Below, one piece after another: positions 57,101-64,000 of a stretch of 64,000 bases of DNA. The DNA is from Megaustenia siamemsis (taxonomy: Eukaryota; Mollusca; Gastropoda; Stylommatophora; Ariophantidae), in NCBI GenBank assembly GCA_032433765.1, contig JAVIAB010000051.1, forward strand, positions 147,322,568 through 147,386,567, written 5' to 3'. Position 1 is the stretch's first letter, and each line of letters opens with the position of its first letter. The notes below the pieces were generated by a model. That model searched no databases. It had not been told where the DNA came from and saw only the letters and a list, made by a program, of their open reading frames with translations. The translations under genes and the position numbers were made by a program.

Positions 57101-60100
57101 AGTCTAGTTAAAATTAACAATAGTTTGAAAATCACGATCAATGACTGCTAGGATGCCATTTTACTATAACTTTCTATTTATTTTCCAGTGCTAAAACTGA
57201 AAGGCCAGGTTATGTCCATCATGTATCGATTTCATGCATCCAATCGGGACTGGGTATGGCTTCGAACCAGTAGTTTCAGTTTCCAGAACCCCTACACTGA
57301 TGAAGTGGAGTACATTGTATGCACAAACACTTTGGTCAAGTGAGTTCTTTTGTCTTTCGCCTATTCTGTTTTTTTTTTTTTCAGGTTTCCTGATAATTTT
57401 GTAGTTTCATGCTGTCTACTTTCATAATACAGTCGAACCTGGTCTTAGGACCACCTGTTTAAAGCGTTTCCCTGGTTATAGGACCGGGTCTACAATTTCC
57501 CCGAGTTTTTTACTATATTCTAACACTGATTACGGCGCTCACCGTATGACGCGACCAGAGACCAGGCTAATTAACCGCCGCCAATGTTATTTATCCCGTT
57601 TACGACACGCGGGTAATCCGAGATAACGATACACTGACCAGCCAGTCCTTCTCCGTCTCGCTGGGAGCCATAAACGATCGACACAGGTGTCTACAGGTGT
57701 CGAAGTTTTCCCGTATTTAGTGAGTCCCAGATTACAGTGGGACGTGTTACGTTTATCAGTCAATACTGGTGTGAGAAACACGGCAGACACAGATCTATGA
57801 TTCGTGAAGTGACATCACTTCGCGGTTCCGTCTAGACCAGAGTAGACCATTGCGTGGCCCGTATAAATTACAGGAATTAACTAAAGAATTAGTCATTGCC
57901 CGCTTAGAGTGTATTCACGTACATGTACAGTATCTCAGTGAATTATTTTTGTGGATTTTAAAAGTGTTACACACAATATAGGAAATGGCCAGTGTCAAAA
58001 GTGTAAAACCAAAAGCATTAACGCTGGAAGAACGAATATCAGTGATTCGACAAAATATTTTTGTGTGTTTAACTATCGTGTTTTATGAAAAGTGTCCAAC
58101 CAGTGGCTATTGTAGACCGACATGTGCACTATGTTCTACTCATGGATTACGCTGATTTGCAGGTTAGTTTTCATAGTGCTTAGGATAAAATTTTTTTTAT
58201 CGCTCTATTTATTATGTGAAACCTGTGAGGCAGGACCACCTGTCCTATGGGACCAGTTTTTGAAAGTCCCGTGAATGGTCGCCTTAGACAGGTTCGACTG
58301 TAGTTCAATTTAGGTAGATTTTTGCAACTAGTGTTTGATGTAGCTTTGGAGGTTTGCTTATCATGAATTGTGTTATTGCTGAAATATATACCACACTGGT
58401 CACTATAATTCAACAGTTTAGTGAAACATATACCACAGTTGTCATTACAACTCAACAGTTTAGTGAAACATATAGTGATATACCACACGAGTTACTACAA
58501 CTCAATAGTTTAGTGAAACCATTCACCACACTTGTCACTACAACTCAACAGTTTAGTGAAACATATAGTGATATACCACACGAGTTACTACAACTCAATA
58601 GTTTAGTGAAACCATTCACCACACTTGTCATTACAACTCAACAGTTTAGTGAAACATATAGTGATATACCACATGAGTTACTACAATTCAATAGTTTAGT
58701 GAAACCATTCACCACACTTGTCACTACAACTCAATAGTGAAAAAAACTTCGTTGGGCATGTCTTTTCAGAAGTTCCCAGCAAGGACAGATCACTCCTATC
58801 CATAAAATCCCAGATCATGCCTCAGATGCTGCCATGTCAAACATTCCACCCTACTCCAGCACCAGGCCCATGCAGCCTGACCCCATGGGCTTAGGTCAGT
58901 CTCTTCTTCTGTTTCTCTTCTTGTGTGTATGATTTGTTACAAACTATACTAATATGTATAATATATGCACCTGTATTTGTCTTGTATTTTGTAATTTAAT
59001 AAATAAACTGCCAGGATACAAAACCTTTTTTAATATTCACAGGTCAGCTTGAATAATTATGTTGGCTTTGACCACAGAGTTTAAGAGTTATTTCTCATGT
59101 TATGTTATATCATGTTTTAAGTTAGTGAGTTATTTTGGGTTATCATTACTGCACTTCGAATGTGTTCACGGGCACTTAGAGCCCCTCTTCTGCATGTTCC
59201 GGAGCGACTGAAGATGCCTGCTCTATATGAATCCTCCAGCTGTAATCTCCGGCTCTGTATGAAATCTCCAGCTATTGTTTATTCAGAGTAAAATGTGACA
59301 CACATTGCAGAGATCATTGCTCACCAATTTGGACACTGTATTGCTAATTCCTGTAGATGTCCTATCTATCTATTGCTATCTGTTGTCCTTTTGAGCCAAA
59401 GACATCGGATAGGGCAGAAACTCTAGACTGTCTTTGTCCAGTGATCTTTGTTATGAAGTGTCAGACCTTGCACAGGATCCACATTTTATCTCCCCACATA
59501 TTCCTCTTCTGAGCCCGCTGCTTAATCTCAGCAGAGGAGCTAATGCCTGCTGTTGTTGCCTCTCACTTCAGTGTTTTTTTTAGTATTTCTTCAGGCCTGC
59601 CTCTTTTTCTTTAACTCTCTGGTTCCCATCTGTCTGCTTTGGGATCTCTTTATTTCTCATCACATGGCCAACATAAAACCACCTTCGTCCTGTTATAGAT
59701 GATATTTTTGGATGTTTTGTCATGTCTCTTATTTCCGCACTAGTCTTAAATTCATGTCATGGTATACAGAGTATTTTTCTGAGACACTTGTTTTCAAATG
59801 CTTCCAATTTATTTTCTGTAGATATTGTTTATCTTTTAAGCCCAGGGTGTGTCTTATTCAGTAAATATTGTTTCATTATATTTTATGTTGGGGTAGGAGA
59901 AGCTTATTTGAATTTTTTTAAAGTGACCAATTGAACATTACCTCCTTGTTCTTTAGATGTTTGGTCAGCATCAAACAATATTGGTAACAACCAAAGTAAC
60001 TGTGGAGACACATAGCTTGCCCAATTTTCCAATGTTGTTATCTAGAAATCTTCAATTGATGTCCATAAAGGTTTTTTTTTAAAGTTAGATTAATAATTGG

Positions 60101-61163
60101 TCAAAATGAAAAATTCCAACAAGACATTGCACAATTAACTACCAAAGTGTACATGTAATGGGAGATGTTTCCCCCCTCCAACAAGACATTACACAATTAA
60201 CTACCAAAGTACATGTAATGCGAGATTTCTCCGCCCCCTATTTTTTTTTTTGGGGGGGGGGTTTTCAAAGTATCACTGATCCCTATCTTGTGTAGGTGCG
60301 CTGTGAGTGACTTGTTCTGTCTGAATATCTTGGTCTGTTCATGTCTGCTGAGATTGTTTAAGCTGTCATGTTTTGGCTCATATTTTCCATAAACTCTCCA
60401 TTCTGTTTTCCTAGCTTGTTTCAGGATTTATCCAACCATGAAAAGGGAGGTAGAGTCTATCTATCTATCTGATAACCTTTCAAGCCGTAGCCGCCCCATA
60501 GGGCGTACACCAAAATACTCCCTCTCTTATCTGAATTTTTGTTCCAGCAGTTTTTCAATACTTTTAAAGATATTTTATCAAAATCTCGCCATTTGTCTCT
60601 GTTCTGTGCAAGCAGCACTATCTCATTGAGGGAGCTGAATCCTGCTGCTCTTGCCTCTCTCATCAATGTTCTTCTCAATGTCTCTCTGGGTCTTCCTCTT
60701 ACCTGTTGTTTCCCACATGAGGGTTTGCTTTGCTATTTGTTTATTATCTCTTCAAGGAGGTAGAGTAAGAGATAAAAAAGATTAGTAATAATAAAAGACT
60801 TCCAGCAGAATAAAAAGTATAACAAATTTTACAGACTTTTTCTGTTTTACTAAATTTTCAAAATGAACATTATTAATTTGTTCATTATTGTTTGTAAAAA
60901 TTATTATGAAAGGCTATCTAATTTAGTGGATTTGTGTGCTGTAAATGTGACATTCATATTTCAAGTTATTTGTATTCTGGCTTGATTTGATTAAGAAATA
61001 GGATAAGTGTTGTACCGGTGGAATGATAGGAACATGAACATTATCAGTTTGTTTTAGACTTTTGAACATTTGAACTTTTTCTTTACATGAAAACTAGTTT
61101 AAAGAAACTTTGTTCATTTTCCCATTCTATTGCCAAGCTTGGGTGGGTGTTATTGTAAAAAGG

Positions 61164-61206
<43 letters not shown>

Positions 61207-61934
61207 AAATATTAACTTTTAAAAATCATCATTCTGTTGTTTATGCACTTTTCCCCCTTGTTTTAGGAACAAGAGACATAAAATAATACAGTGGCTTAGT
61301 ATTGAAATGGGTAAATACAAATACAGAGTTGTTCTAGTCTGACCCCTATTTGTGAAGTACAGTCTGGGTTTTAAATCTGGCAGAATCAAAATGCCAGTCA
61401 GATGGCATAGCTATGAGGGCTGCTAATGTTGAAAACAGAGTATTTTATTTAGCTGTGGTTAAAAAAAATATCAGACATAAAGTATGTAAATATTTAGAAT
61501 CTTGTTAGTTTTGATGAACTTTTTTTCCTGTTAGTTGTATGGCAAAATTAAGGACAGAAAGAGATCAAAAGGCAGACCAGTGCTGAGATATAAGGATGCT
61601 TGCAGGGCTTCCTTGAGGGAATTCTCTATCAGTGAGAGAAACTGGGAAAATGTGGCTGCAGATCGTAGCACATGGAGAACAAAAATAAAAAATGTCACAG
61701 CAACTTTTGAGACAGTGCTGATATCAAATTCAGAAGACAAAAGGCGCAAGAGACAAGCCAAGTACCGGAAATACACCTTGTTTGTTCTGTGGATGGATCT
61801 GTCTGTCCAATATTGGTAAATTCAGCCACGAGCGATGTTTAGTAAAACAGCACCCATTATGAGACACTAATGCTTTACCAAACTACTGACTTATCATGAA
61901 TGCTTGCTACCAACCGTCTGTTAAGACGCCAAAG

Positions 61935-61986
<52 letters not shown>

Positions 61987-63377
61987 TTAGTTTTGTAAAT
62001 AAAATTCTCATTGATATATAAATATAGATCGATAGAGTTTGTTGCATAATTACACCATCATTAACTACCAAATAAATACAGATATGAACAAAACACTTCT
62101 CTGGCTTCTTAGAGCTAGATCGATAGTTTGTTGCATAATTACACCATCATTAGCTACCAAATGTATACGATCTGAACGAAACATTTCTGTGGTTTCTTAG
62201 AGCTAGATCGATAGTTTGTTGTATAATTACACCATCATTAGCTACCAAATGTATACGATCTGAACGAAACATTTCTGTGGTTTCTTAGAGCCGTGTGCAA
62301 TGGCTATTGAACTGGTTTACTGAGAACAAGAGATCATATTTTTTTTTTTTAAAAACTTATGCATACACTGGTTTTTTATTTATTTGTACAACACACAAAT
62401 CACGATTTAATACTAGTGGTTAACAGGCTGACCTTGTGGTAAATTGGTCAAGGTCCCTTCCTGAAACTGGCTCCCTCACCATACAGCTGTATGCTAGTTA
62501 CATTTTTAGTTTAATATTTGACTTCCCTGACATCAGAGCAACTCTACTTTCTCAAAGACCTGATAAATGGAACACCTTGTACGGGAACTACAAGGAAACA
62601 GAATTGCCTGCAGATATCATTACATGGCATTGGGCTGAAGGGCGTCAGCTCTCAGGCTTCTGGATCCATAACAACAAGAACATCATTTTACTTTCCTATG
62701 AAATTCATCATTTTTTGGCCATGTAATGAGAATGGAACAACTGAAATATATTGTAACAACTGGGAAAATTGAGGGGTGAAGAGATAGTGGGAAGCAAAGA
62801 GAAAAGATACCAGACAGCTTAAAAGAATGGCTTGGCAGAAGGTCGACAACAGAAATTATAAATAATTGTCGAGATTTAAAGTTGTGGAGAGACATGATGA
62901 CCTACGCCAGCAGGCATGGTGCTTGATGAAATTGTATGTTTTTGGGAACATTTTTGTGTGTGGTTTTTATACACTTATGCATTTATATGAAATAGAGAGG
63001 AAGAACTAATAGGATCTTACAAATCATTACCATATATGGATATGAGAGAGAAAAAGAACTAATAGGATCTTACAAATCATTACCATATATGGATATGAGA
63101 GAGAAAAAGAACTAATAGAATCTTTGAAATTATTACCATAGGTGCAGCAGGAAGTGCCAGCAAACCTTCAGACTATGCAGCAGATGTCTACCACATGAGT
63201 CAGCACCCGTCACTTCAACAGGAGCTTTATCCTGGATACCAGACAGCAGGTGCCATGAAGTATGCCGTCCAGCCGGCCATCACTCCTCCACAAGTCATGG
63301 CTGGAATAGGAATGAGGCGAAGTCCAGCGCAGAACACAGGCAATAGCTGGTCTCACCAGGGTGCCTTCCCACGGGAT
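33086..63377 (+). CDS. ARNT: ARNT (HIF-1beta / tango) bHLH-PAS transcription factor, 14 exons, C-terminus beyond window
   Basis: ARNT is the shared nuclear partner of class I bHLH-PAS proteins (HIF-alpha, AhR, Sim, Trh). Fourteen plus-strand exons give 542 residues in one frame. Order: basic cluster KQRKRKNG (candidate NLS, about 17-23), acidic linker, [20 protein letters not shown] basic region (about 44-63), helix-loop-helix to SHMKTLRG (about 103), PAS-A starting [14 protein letters not shown] (about 117), linker [34 protein letters not shown]..., PAS-B with [10 protein letters not shown] and HPEDQ (about 330-422), then a Pro/Gln/Ser-rich tail. His, Glu and Arg of the E-box-contacting basic region are present. 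Human ARNT is about 789 residues, so roughly a third is probably outside the window. Identity is secure from full-length colinear similarity. Confidence 0.97.
33991..34247 (+). mobile_element. SINE-1, full copy
   Basis: TSD TATTAGTAACAAAT/TATTAATAACAAAT at 33977-33990 and 34248-34261. Hairpin CGCCACTTGGCG intact, then T tail. Confidence 0.93.
34266..34430 (-). mobile_element. Penelope-like tail with hammerhead-type core
   Basis: Minus strand CTGAGGA-A-GGCC-loop-GGCC-GAAA at 34428-34402 fits CUGANGA-stem II-GAAA. Followed by GTAACGCTGTCACCATAC and TTACACCCCACTACTTG, as at 11573-11640. Confidence 0.55.
34797..35105 (-). mobile_element. SINE-4 copy
   Basis: Minus strand begins with tRNA-like GTAGCCTAGTTGGGAAAAC and CCGTGTTTGATTCCCGC. 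Same family as 40850-41195. Confidence 0.85.
35547..35880 (+). mobile_element. SINE-2 copy
   Basis: Head GGGGACTGGTTGGTCTCAAG; box B is weakened (GGTTTAAATCTCC). Ends GCGAACT with an A tail; short CCACACC direct repeats flank it. Confidence 0.88.
36450..36483 (+). CDS. ARNT: ARNT exon 2 (34-nt microexon, basic cluster)
   Basis: Acceptor CTATTTTTAG, donor GTGAGT. Encodes [11 protein letters not shown], a candidate nuclear localisation signal like the basic stretch in the N-terminus of vertebrate ARNT. At 34 nt it would be missed by most gene finders. Confidence 0.75.
36715..37965 (+). mobile_element. LINE-E RT, heavily degenerate
   Basis: Broken frames give [44 protein letters not shown] and [14 protein letters not shown] pieces in the order of an RT ORF; many stops. 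Confidence 0.8.
37965..38470 (-). mobile_element. LINE-A 3' part
   Basis: [24 protein letters not shown] end (38526-38134) and tail CATCATTGAGTGCTGTCTCC. Confidence 0.88.
38806..39110 (+). repeat. Repeat F copy
   Basis: Shares GATAGCTGACTGCTTGCATG, 'GATTAGACTGGTCTAGC' and ATTGCAGTATACAGTAAACC with other copies. Confidence 0.8.
39221..39500. repeat. 23-bp minisatellite born inside repeat F
   Basis: About 12 near-perfect copies of TTACTGTAGGTGCATATTGCAGT-type units (23 bp). The unit equals a segment of repeat F. One unit differs (TGTGGGTG). Confidence 0.97.
39712..39786 (+). CDS. ARNT: ARNT exon 3 (acidic linker and start of basic region)
   Basis: Acceptor TTTATATAG, donor GTACTG. 75 nt, phase 2 in and out. 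Encodes [18 protein letters not shown] then ADKERFA(R), matching the DKERFAR motif that opens the ARNT basic region. Confidence 0.93.
40200..40790 (-). mobile_element. LINE-I-like RNase H/C-terminal fragment
   Basis: Minus strand [16 protein letters not shown] (RNase H 'GN..AD..AK' block with the Asp lost), then a Cys-rich tail region. Related piece at 60285-60430. Confidence 0.65.
40850..41195 (+). mobile_element. SINE-4, full copy
   Basis: tRNA-like head CTCGGTAGCCTAGTTGGGAA with B box-like CATGTTCGATTTCC; body ends TTACCTTTATCTTAACTTTA. Confidence 0.88.
41570..41695 (+). mobile_element. SINE-1 3' fragment
   Basis: From GGCACGGGCATAAAC to CACCACTTGGCGTGACGG and tail CACTTTACTTTC. Confidence 0.8.
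42187..43190 (-). mobile_element. LINE-C interrupted by repeat C
   Basis: 42187-42640 is the 3' end; 43166-42876 encodes [20 protein letters not shown] and [16 protein letters not shown]. Repeat C occupies 42636-42875. Confidence 0.85.
42636..42875 (-). repeat. Repeat C inside LINE-C
   Basis: Near-complete inverse of 43977-44216. Confidence 0.85.
43233..43372 (+). repeat. 32-bp tandem repeat containing the exon 4 acceptor
   Basis: Units at 43233, 43265, 43297, 43329 and a partial at 43361 (TAATGTTTTCATG...). In the partial last unit TTTTCATG reads TTTTCAG, which is the splice acceptor. Confidence 0.97.
43373..43530 (+). CDS. ARNT: ARNT exon 4 (bHLH)
   Basis: Acceptor TTTTCAG lies in the last unit of a 32-bp tandem repeat; donor GTAGGT. 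158 nt. Encodes [14 protein letters not shown], then both helices ending [20 protein letters not shown]. Near-identical to other animal ARNTs, except that Ser replaces the usual Asn before the DNA-contacting His. Confidence 0.97.
43531..44686 (+). other. ARNT intron 4
   Basis: Contains repeat C at 43977-44216; the rest is unrecognised. Confidence 0.85.
43977..44216 (+). repeat. Repeat C copy
   Basis: Starts GTTACCGGGGCCTCATTATG, ends GACAATAGATAG. Confidence 0.85.
44687..44766 (+). CDS. ARNT: ARNT exon 5
   Basis: Acceptor ATTCTCAG. Encodes [18 protein letters not shown] and QELKHLILE. The donor is ambiguous: GC at 44767-44768 (GAG|GCAGGT) gives LEAADG with exon 6 as in other ARNTs. GT at 44771-44772 with a 7-nt-later acceptor gives LEADG. 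Both keep frame. Confidence 0.93.
45005..45450 (-). mobile_element. LINE-D 3' part
   Basis: Minus strand [20 protein letters not shown] and [17 protein letters not shown], matching 61525-61984. Confidence 0.85.
45600..45920 (+). repeat. Repeat F copy
   Basis: From GGCCCATAGCTGATGGCTTG to CTTTAGTCATCGAGCGAAC. Confidence 0.8.
46150..46207 (-). mobile_element. SINE-1 head fragment
   Basis: Only the tRNA-like head: minus strand GAGCTGCAATAGCTCAGTCG. Confidence 0.75.
46418..46510 (+). CDS. ARNT: ARNT exon 6 (PAS-A)
   Basis: Acceptor GGTTTCAG (alternative acceptor GCTGCAG ends at 46424). Donor GTATCT. 93 nt, phase 0. Encodes [17 protein letters not shown], then [14 protein letters not shown], a diagnostic PAS-A segment. 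Confidence 0.96.
46511..47045 (+). other. ARNT intron 6
   Basis: AT microsatellite at about 46567-46605; nothing else. Confidence 0.85.
47046..47163 (+). CDS. ARNT: ARNT exon 7 (PAS-A)
   Basis: Acceptor TTCTTCTAG, donor GTAAGT. 118 nt, phase 1 out. Encodes [19 protein letters not shown] and [11 protein letters not shown]...GRILDLK, matching the '[24 protein letters not shown]' region of ARNT. Confidence 0.96.
47191..47973 (+). mobile_element. Possible LTR of a retrotransposon
   Basis: Starts TGTAACAGTG and ends GTGAATTACA (TGTAA/TTACA inverted ends), with TATATAAG near 47434 and AATAAACTTTCTG near 47923, as in an LTR. No primer-binding site, partner LTR or target duplication found, so this is tentative. 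Confidence 0.35.
48090..48357 (-). mobile_element. SINE-1, full copy
   Basis: TSD TCAATGCGAAGT at 48078-48089 and 48358-48369. Hairpin here is CGCCAATTGGCG. Confidence 0.95.
49124..49463 (-). mobile_element. MITE-like Tc1/mariner derivative with about 80-bp inverted repeats
   Basis: AGGGTGTTTATAAAGTCTCA and about 60 further bases are mirrored at the other end. TA flanks. The middle keeps a transposase N-terminal scrap ([15 protein letters not shown], minus strand). Confidence 0.93.
49499..49528 (+). CDS. ARNT: ARNT exon 8 (30-nt microexon)
   Basis: Acceptor CTATTTTAG, donor GTAAGT. Encodes [10 protein letters not shown], exactly the conserved TGTVKKEG linker of ARNT. The frame fits both neighbours. 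Confidence 0.93.
49785..50350 (-). mobile_element. LINE-B 3' part
   Basis: Minus strand [20 protein letters not shown] and, upstream, the RNase H tail. Same family as 31658-32445; tail GGGTCATCATCATTGTACTC. Confidence 0.88.
50640..51410 (-). mobile_element. LINE-C RT fragment
   Basis: 51155-50631 encodes [36 protein letters not shown] and [13 protein letters not shown] in one frame. Confidence 0.9.
52483..52677 (+). CDS. ARNT: ARNT exon 9 (PAS-A / linker)
   Basis: Acceptor AATTTCCAG, donor GTCTGT. 195 nt. Encodes [20 protein letters not shown], then a variable stretch, then [15 protein letters not shown], which matches the ARNT 'VVHCTGYIKAWPPAG' motif. Confidence 0.96.
52678..53117 (+). other. 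ARNT intron 9
   Basis: AT-rich; no repeat recognised. Confidence 0.85.
53118..53301 (+). CDS. ARNT: ARNT exon 10
   Basis: Acceptor TTTTGTATAG, donor GTAAGT. 184 nt. Encodes [19 protein letters not shown], then [17 protein letters not shown] at the entry of PAS-B. Confidence 0.96.
53955..54207 (+). mobile_element. SINE-1, full copy
   Basis: TSD TATTAACATTTACTGGG at 53938-53954 and 54208-54224 (17 bp, perfect). Hairpin TGCCACTTGGCA. Confidence 0.95.
54345..55012. repeat. 30-bp minisatellite, about 22 copies
   Basis: Unit CTCTGGTAGTGAGATCTGATGTCTAGCCAT, with sparse single-base variants (TTG for TAG, TAA for TGA). Only one frame stays open on the minus strand, by accident of the 30-bp period. 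Confidence 0.97.
55455..55561 (+). CDS. ARNT: ARNT exon 11 (PAS-B)
   Basis: Acceptor GTTTTCCAG, donor GTGAGA. 107 nt. Encodes [16 protein letters not shown], then [17 protein letters not shown]. Strong PAS-B match. Confidence 0.96.
56110..56280 (+). repeat. Repeat G copy
   Basis: Includes a poly-G tract near 56164-56175; otherwise like 11757-11912. Confidence 0.6.
56281..56805 (+). mobile_element. LINE-A 3' part
   Basis: [48 protein letters not shown]. An antisense open frame over it (56306-56854) is not a gene. Confidence 0.9.
57189..57339 (+). CDS. ARNT: ARNT exon 12 (PAS-B)
   Basis: Acceptor TTTTCCAG, donor GTGAGT. 151 nt. Encodes [20 protein letters not shown], then [18 protein letters not shown] and [10 protein letters not shown], the conserved end of PAS-B. 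Confidence 0.97.
57430..58300 (+). mobile_element. pogo/Tigger-like DNA transposon, internally deleted
   Basis: Ends CAGTCGAACCTG / CAGGTTCGACTG inverted, flanked by TA (57428-57429, 58301-58302). From 57987 a short frame [20 protein letters not shown] resembles the N-terminal HTH of pogo transposases; the catalytic part is absent. GC-richer than the host intron. Confidence 0.88.
58370..58738 (+). repeat. 93-bp tandem array just upstream of exon 13
   Basis: Units marked by ACATATAGTG at 58468, 58561 and 58654 (93-bp spacing), each made of related halves around CAACTCAACAGTTTAGTGAA. Open on the plus strand as 31-residue repeats. Confidence 0.95.
58770..58894 (+). CDS. ARNT: ARNT exon 13 (start of C-terminal region)
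   Basis: Acceptor GTCTTTTCAG, donor GTCAGT. 125 nt. Encodes [20 protein letters not shown], then a Ser/Pro/Met-rich stretch. The first residues fit the 'NTNVKNSSQE' junction of vertebrate ARNT; the rest is not conserved. A 93-bp tandem array lies just upstream. Confidence 0.85.
59135..59850 (-). mobile_element. Degenerate LINE-B tail and RTE-like RT fragment
   Basis: 59135-59250 resembles the LINE-B 3' end; 59480-59850 resembles the inverse of RT C-terminal sequence as at 30003-30302. Confidence 0.55.
60117..60235. repeat. Two-copy tandem duplication, about 59 bp
   Basis: CCAACAAGACATTACACAAT...ACATGTAATG repeated once with minor changes. Confidence 0.85.
60285..60770 (-). mobile_element. 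LINE fragments (40200- and 29700-type)
   Basis: 60285-60430 matches 40430-40560. 60430-60770 matches 29700-30000 and encodes [15 protein letters not shown] on the minus strand. Confidence 0.7.
61525..61984 (+). mobile_element. LINE-D 3' part with (TA)n tail
   Basis: [46 protein letters not shown]; 3' UTR matches 45005-45170 inverted; ends in about 24 TA units (61938-61984). Confidence 0.88.
62025..62290. repeat. 88-bp tandem repeat, 3 copies
   Basis: Units begin TAGATCGATAG near 62025, 62116 and 62204; each contains TAATTACACCATCATTA and ends TTTCTTAGAG. Confidence 0.95.
62680..62935 (+). mobile_element. LINE-C 3' part
   Basis: [24 protein letters not shown], [19 protein letters not shown]; same as 26690-26950. 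Confidence 0.85.
62995..63141 (+). repeat. 53-bp tandem repeat containing the exon 14 acceptor
   Basis: AAGAACTAATAGGATCTTAC recurs at 63001, 63054 and 63107. The third unit's ATTACCATAG is the splice acceptor; the first two read ATTACCATATATGG. Confidence 0.96.
63142..63377 (+). CDS. ARNT: ARNT exon 14 (Gln/Pro/Gly-rich C-terminal region)
   Basis: The acceptor CCATAG lies in the third unit of a 53-bp tandem repeat; donor GTGAGT. 236 nt, phase 0 out. Encodes a low-complexity activation-type region including [19 protein letters not shown] and [19 protein letters not shown]. Coding character is clear (open frame, higher GC, matching phases), but detailed homology is weak. Further exons must lie past 64000. 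Confidence 0.8.
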
Positions 63378-63569
63378 GTGAGTTCAACTTTTGTCATTTT
63401 TGTTTACTAAGGGTAGCCAGACTGTATTAATTATAATTCAGTTTAATTTAATTGGTGTTCTGTTGCAAACATTAAATATAGTCATATACTGTACACAGTT
63501 GTTTGCCTTTATCTCAAAGTAGTATTTTAGTTCTTATCATGTTGCAACATGCATGAATGGAGGTTGAGT

Positions 63570-64000
63570 TATTTGCGGGCCATCATCATTGCACTCTGAA
63601 CATGTCCATAGCGGCTCAGATTCTCTCCTCAGCAAGTCTCGCAGTGTCCAGTGACTGACGACTCCAGTTCTGTGTTGGTTGATTAGTCTTCTTACTAAGT
63701 TTCTCATTTCTGGCTGTGCCCATCTTAACTCCCATCTCTTTCATTCAAAGGAGTGACGTGGACTCATGGTTGTCGAAGTCCTGTGTCCTTCCCACTTCCT
63801 GGAGGGCATTGATGATGTCTGCCATTGGTTGACCGTCCTCATCAATAGCGCAGCTAGCCAACCTGTCTGCTCTTTCATCTCCCCGTACTCCCGCATGTCC
63901 TGGGACGTAGACAAAGCTGACCGTACATATTTTTGACTTCTGCAATGACTCTACCTATTGCATGCGTACAGATCCCGCCTCCACTTTTCTTATCATGCTC
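63570..64000 (-). mobile_element. LINE-B 3' part, runs off the window
   Basis: Minus strand TVSFVYVPGHAGVRGDERAD (RNase H tail with the Asp) and tail GGCCATCATCATTGCACTCT; close to 49785-50350. Confidence 0.9.

Larger units (their letters stand above)
55562..57188 (+). other. ARNT intron 11
   Basis: Contains repeat G (56110-56280) joined to LINE-A (56281-56805). Confidence 0.85.
57340..58769 (+). other. ARNT intron 12
   Basis: Almost entirely a pogo-like transposon (57430-58300) and a 93-bp tandem array (58370-58738). Confidence 0.85.
58895..63141 (+). other. ARNT intron 13
   Basis: Contains LINE fragments (59135-60770), LINE-D (61525-61984), an 88-bp triple repeat (62025-62290), LINE-C (62680-62935) and the 53-bp array at exon 14. 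Poly(T) of about 40 at 61166-61205. 60780-61500 is otherwise unrecognised. Confidence 0.8.

Overview
This is a 64 kb piece of an intron-rich, AT-rich animal nuclear genome. It has two long protein-coding genes with spliceosomal introns, many tRNA-derived SINEs, non-LTR retrotransposons and DNA transposons, and no operons, ribosome binding sites or CRISPR. The two genes are metazoan transcription factors. The repeat load (I/Jockey-type and RTE-type LINEs, T-tailed SINEs, Penelope-like motifs) suggests a lophotrochozoan, perhaps a mollusc. The species guess is inference only.

Layout: 1-8918 is intergenic, made of repeats and AT-rich DNA. A mariner sits inside a 50-bp minisatellite at 428-1780, followed by LINE and SINE fragments. 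From 28915 down to 8919 on the minus strand lies a complete CREB3/CREB3L-family gene: an ER-membrane-anchored bZIP factor with eight coding exons. From 28916 to 33085 is the intergenic region between the divergent genes, with a compact candidate CREB3L promoter (28997-29049) and a nest of LINE and SINE fragments. From 33086 to past the right edge on the plus strand lies ARNT (aryl hydrocarbon receptor nuclear translocator; tango in flies). Fourteen coding exons are present (542 codons, in frame through every junction), covering the bHLH, PAS-A, PAS-B and start of the C-terminal region. The last exons lie beyond 64000.

Exon models were made by hand from homology plus GT/AG sites. Phase sums close exactly: ARNT 1626 nt = 542 codons; CREB3L 1646 nt, one short of 549 codons including stop. 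The missing base maps to a T run in exon 1.

Biology: CREB3L-type proteins sit in the ER/Golgi membrane until S1P/S2P proteolysis frees the bZIP domain. ARNT is the common dimer partner for HIF, AhR and Sim. I see no sequence evidence of co-regulation beyond adjacency.

The most interesting points are: (1) a LINE-associated insertion carrying a second copy of the CREB3L transmembrane exon, which could encode an S1P-resistant isoform; (2) tandem arrays growing against, or containing, the 3' splice sites of several exons in both genes; (3) a tRNA-derived SINE with a poly(T) tail and conserved 3' hairpin, including a two-headed composite copy with one clean target-site duplication; (4) an 82-bp perfect duplication flanking a LINE fragment; (5) a kappaB/TATA/UPRE-like promoter cluster in front of CREB3L.
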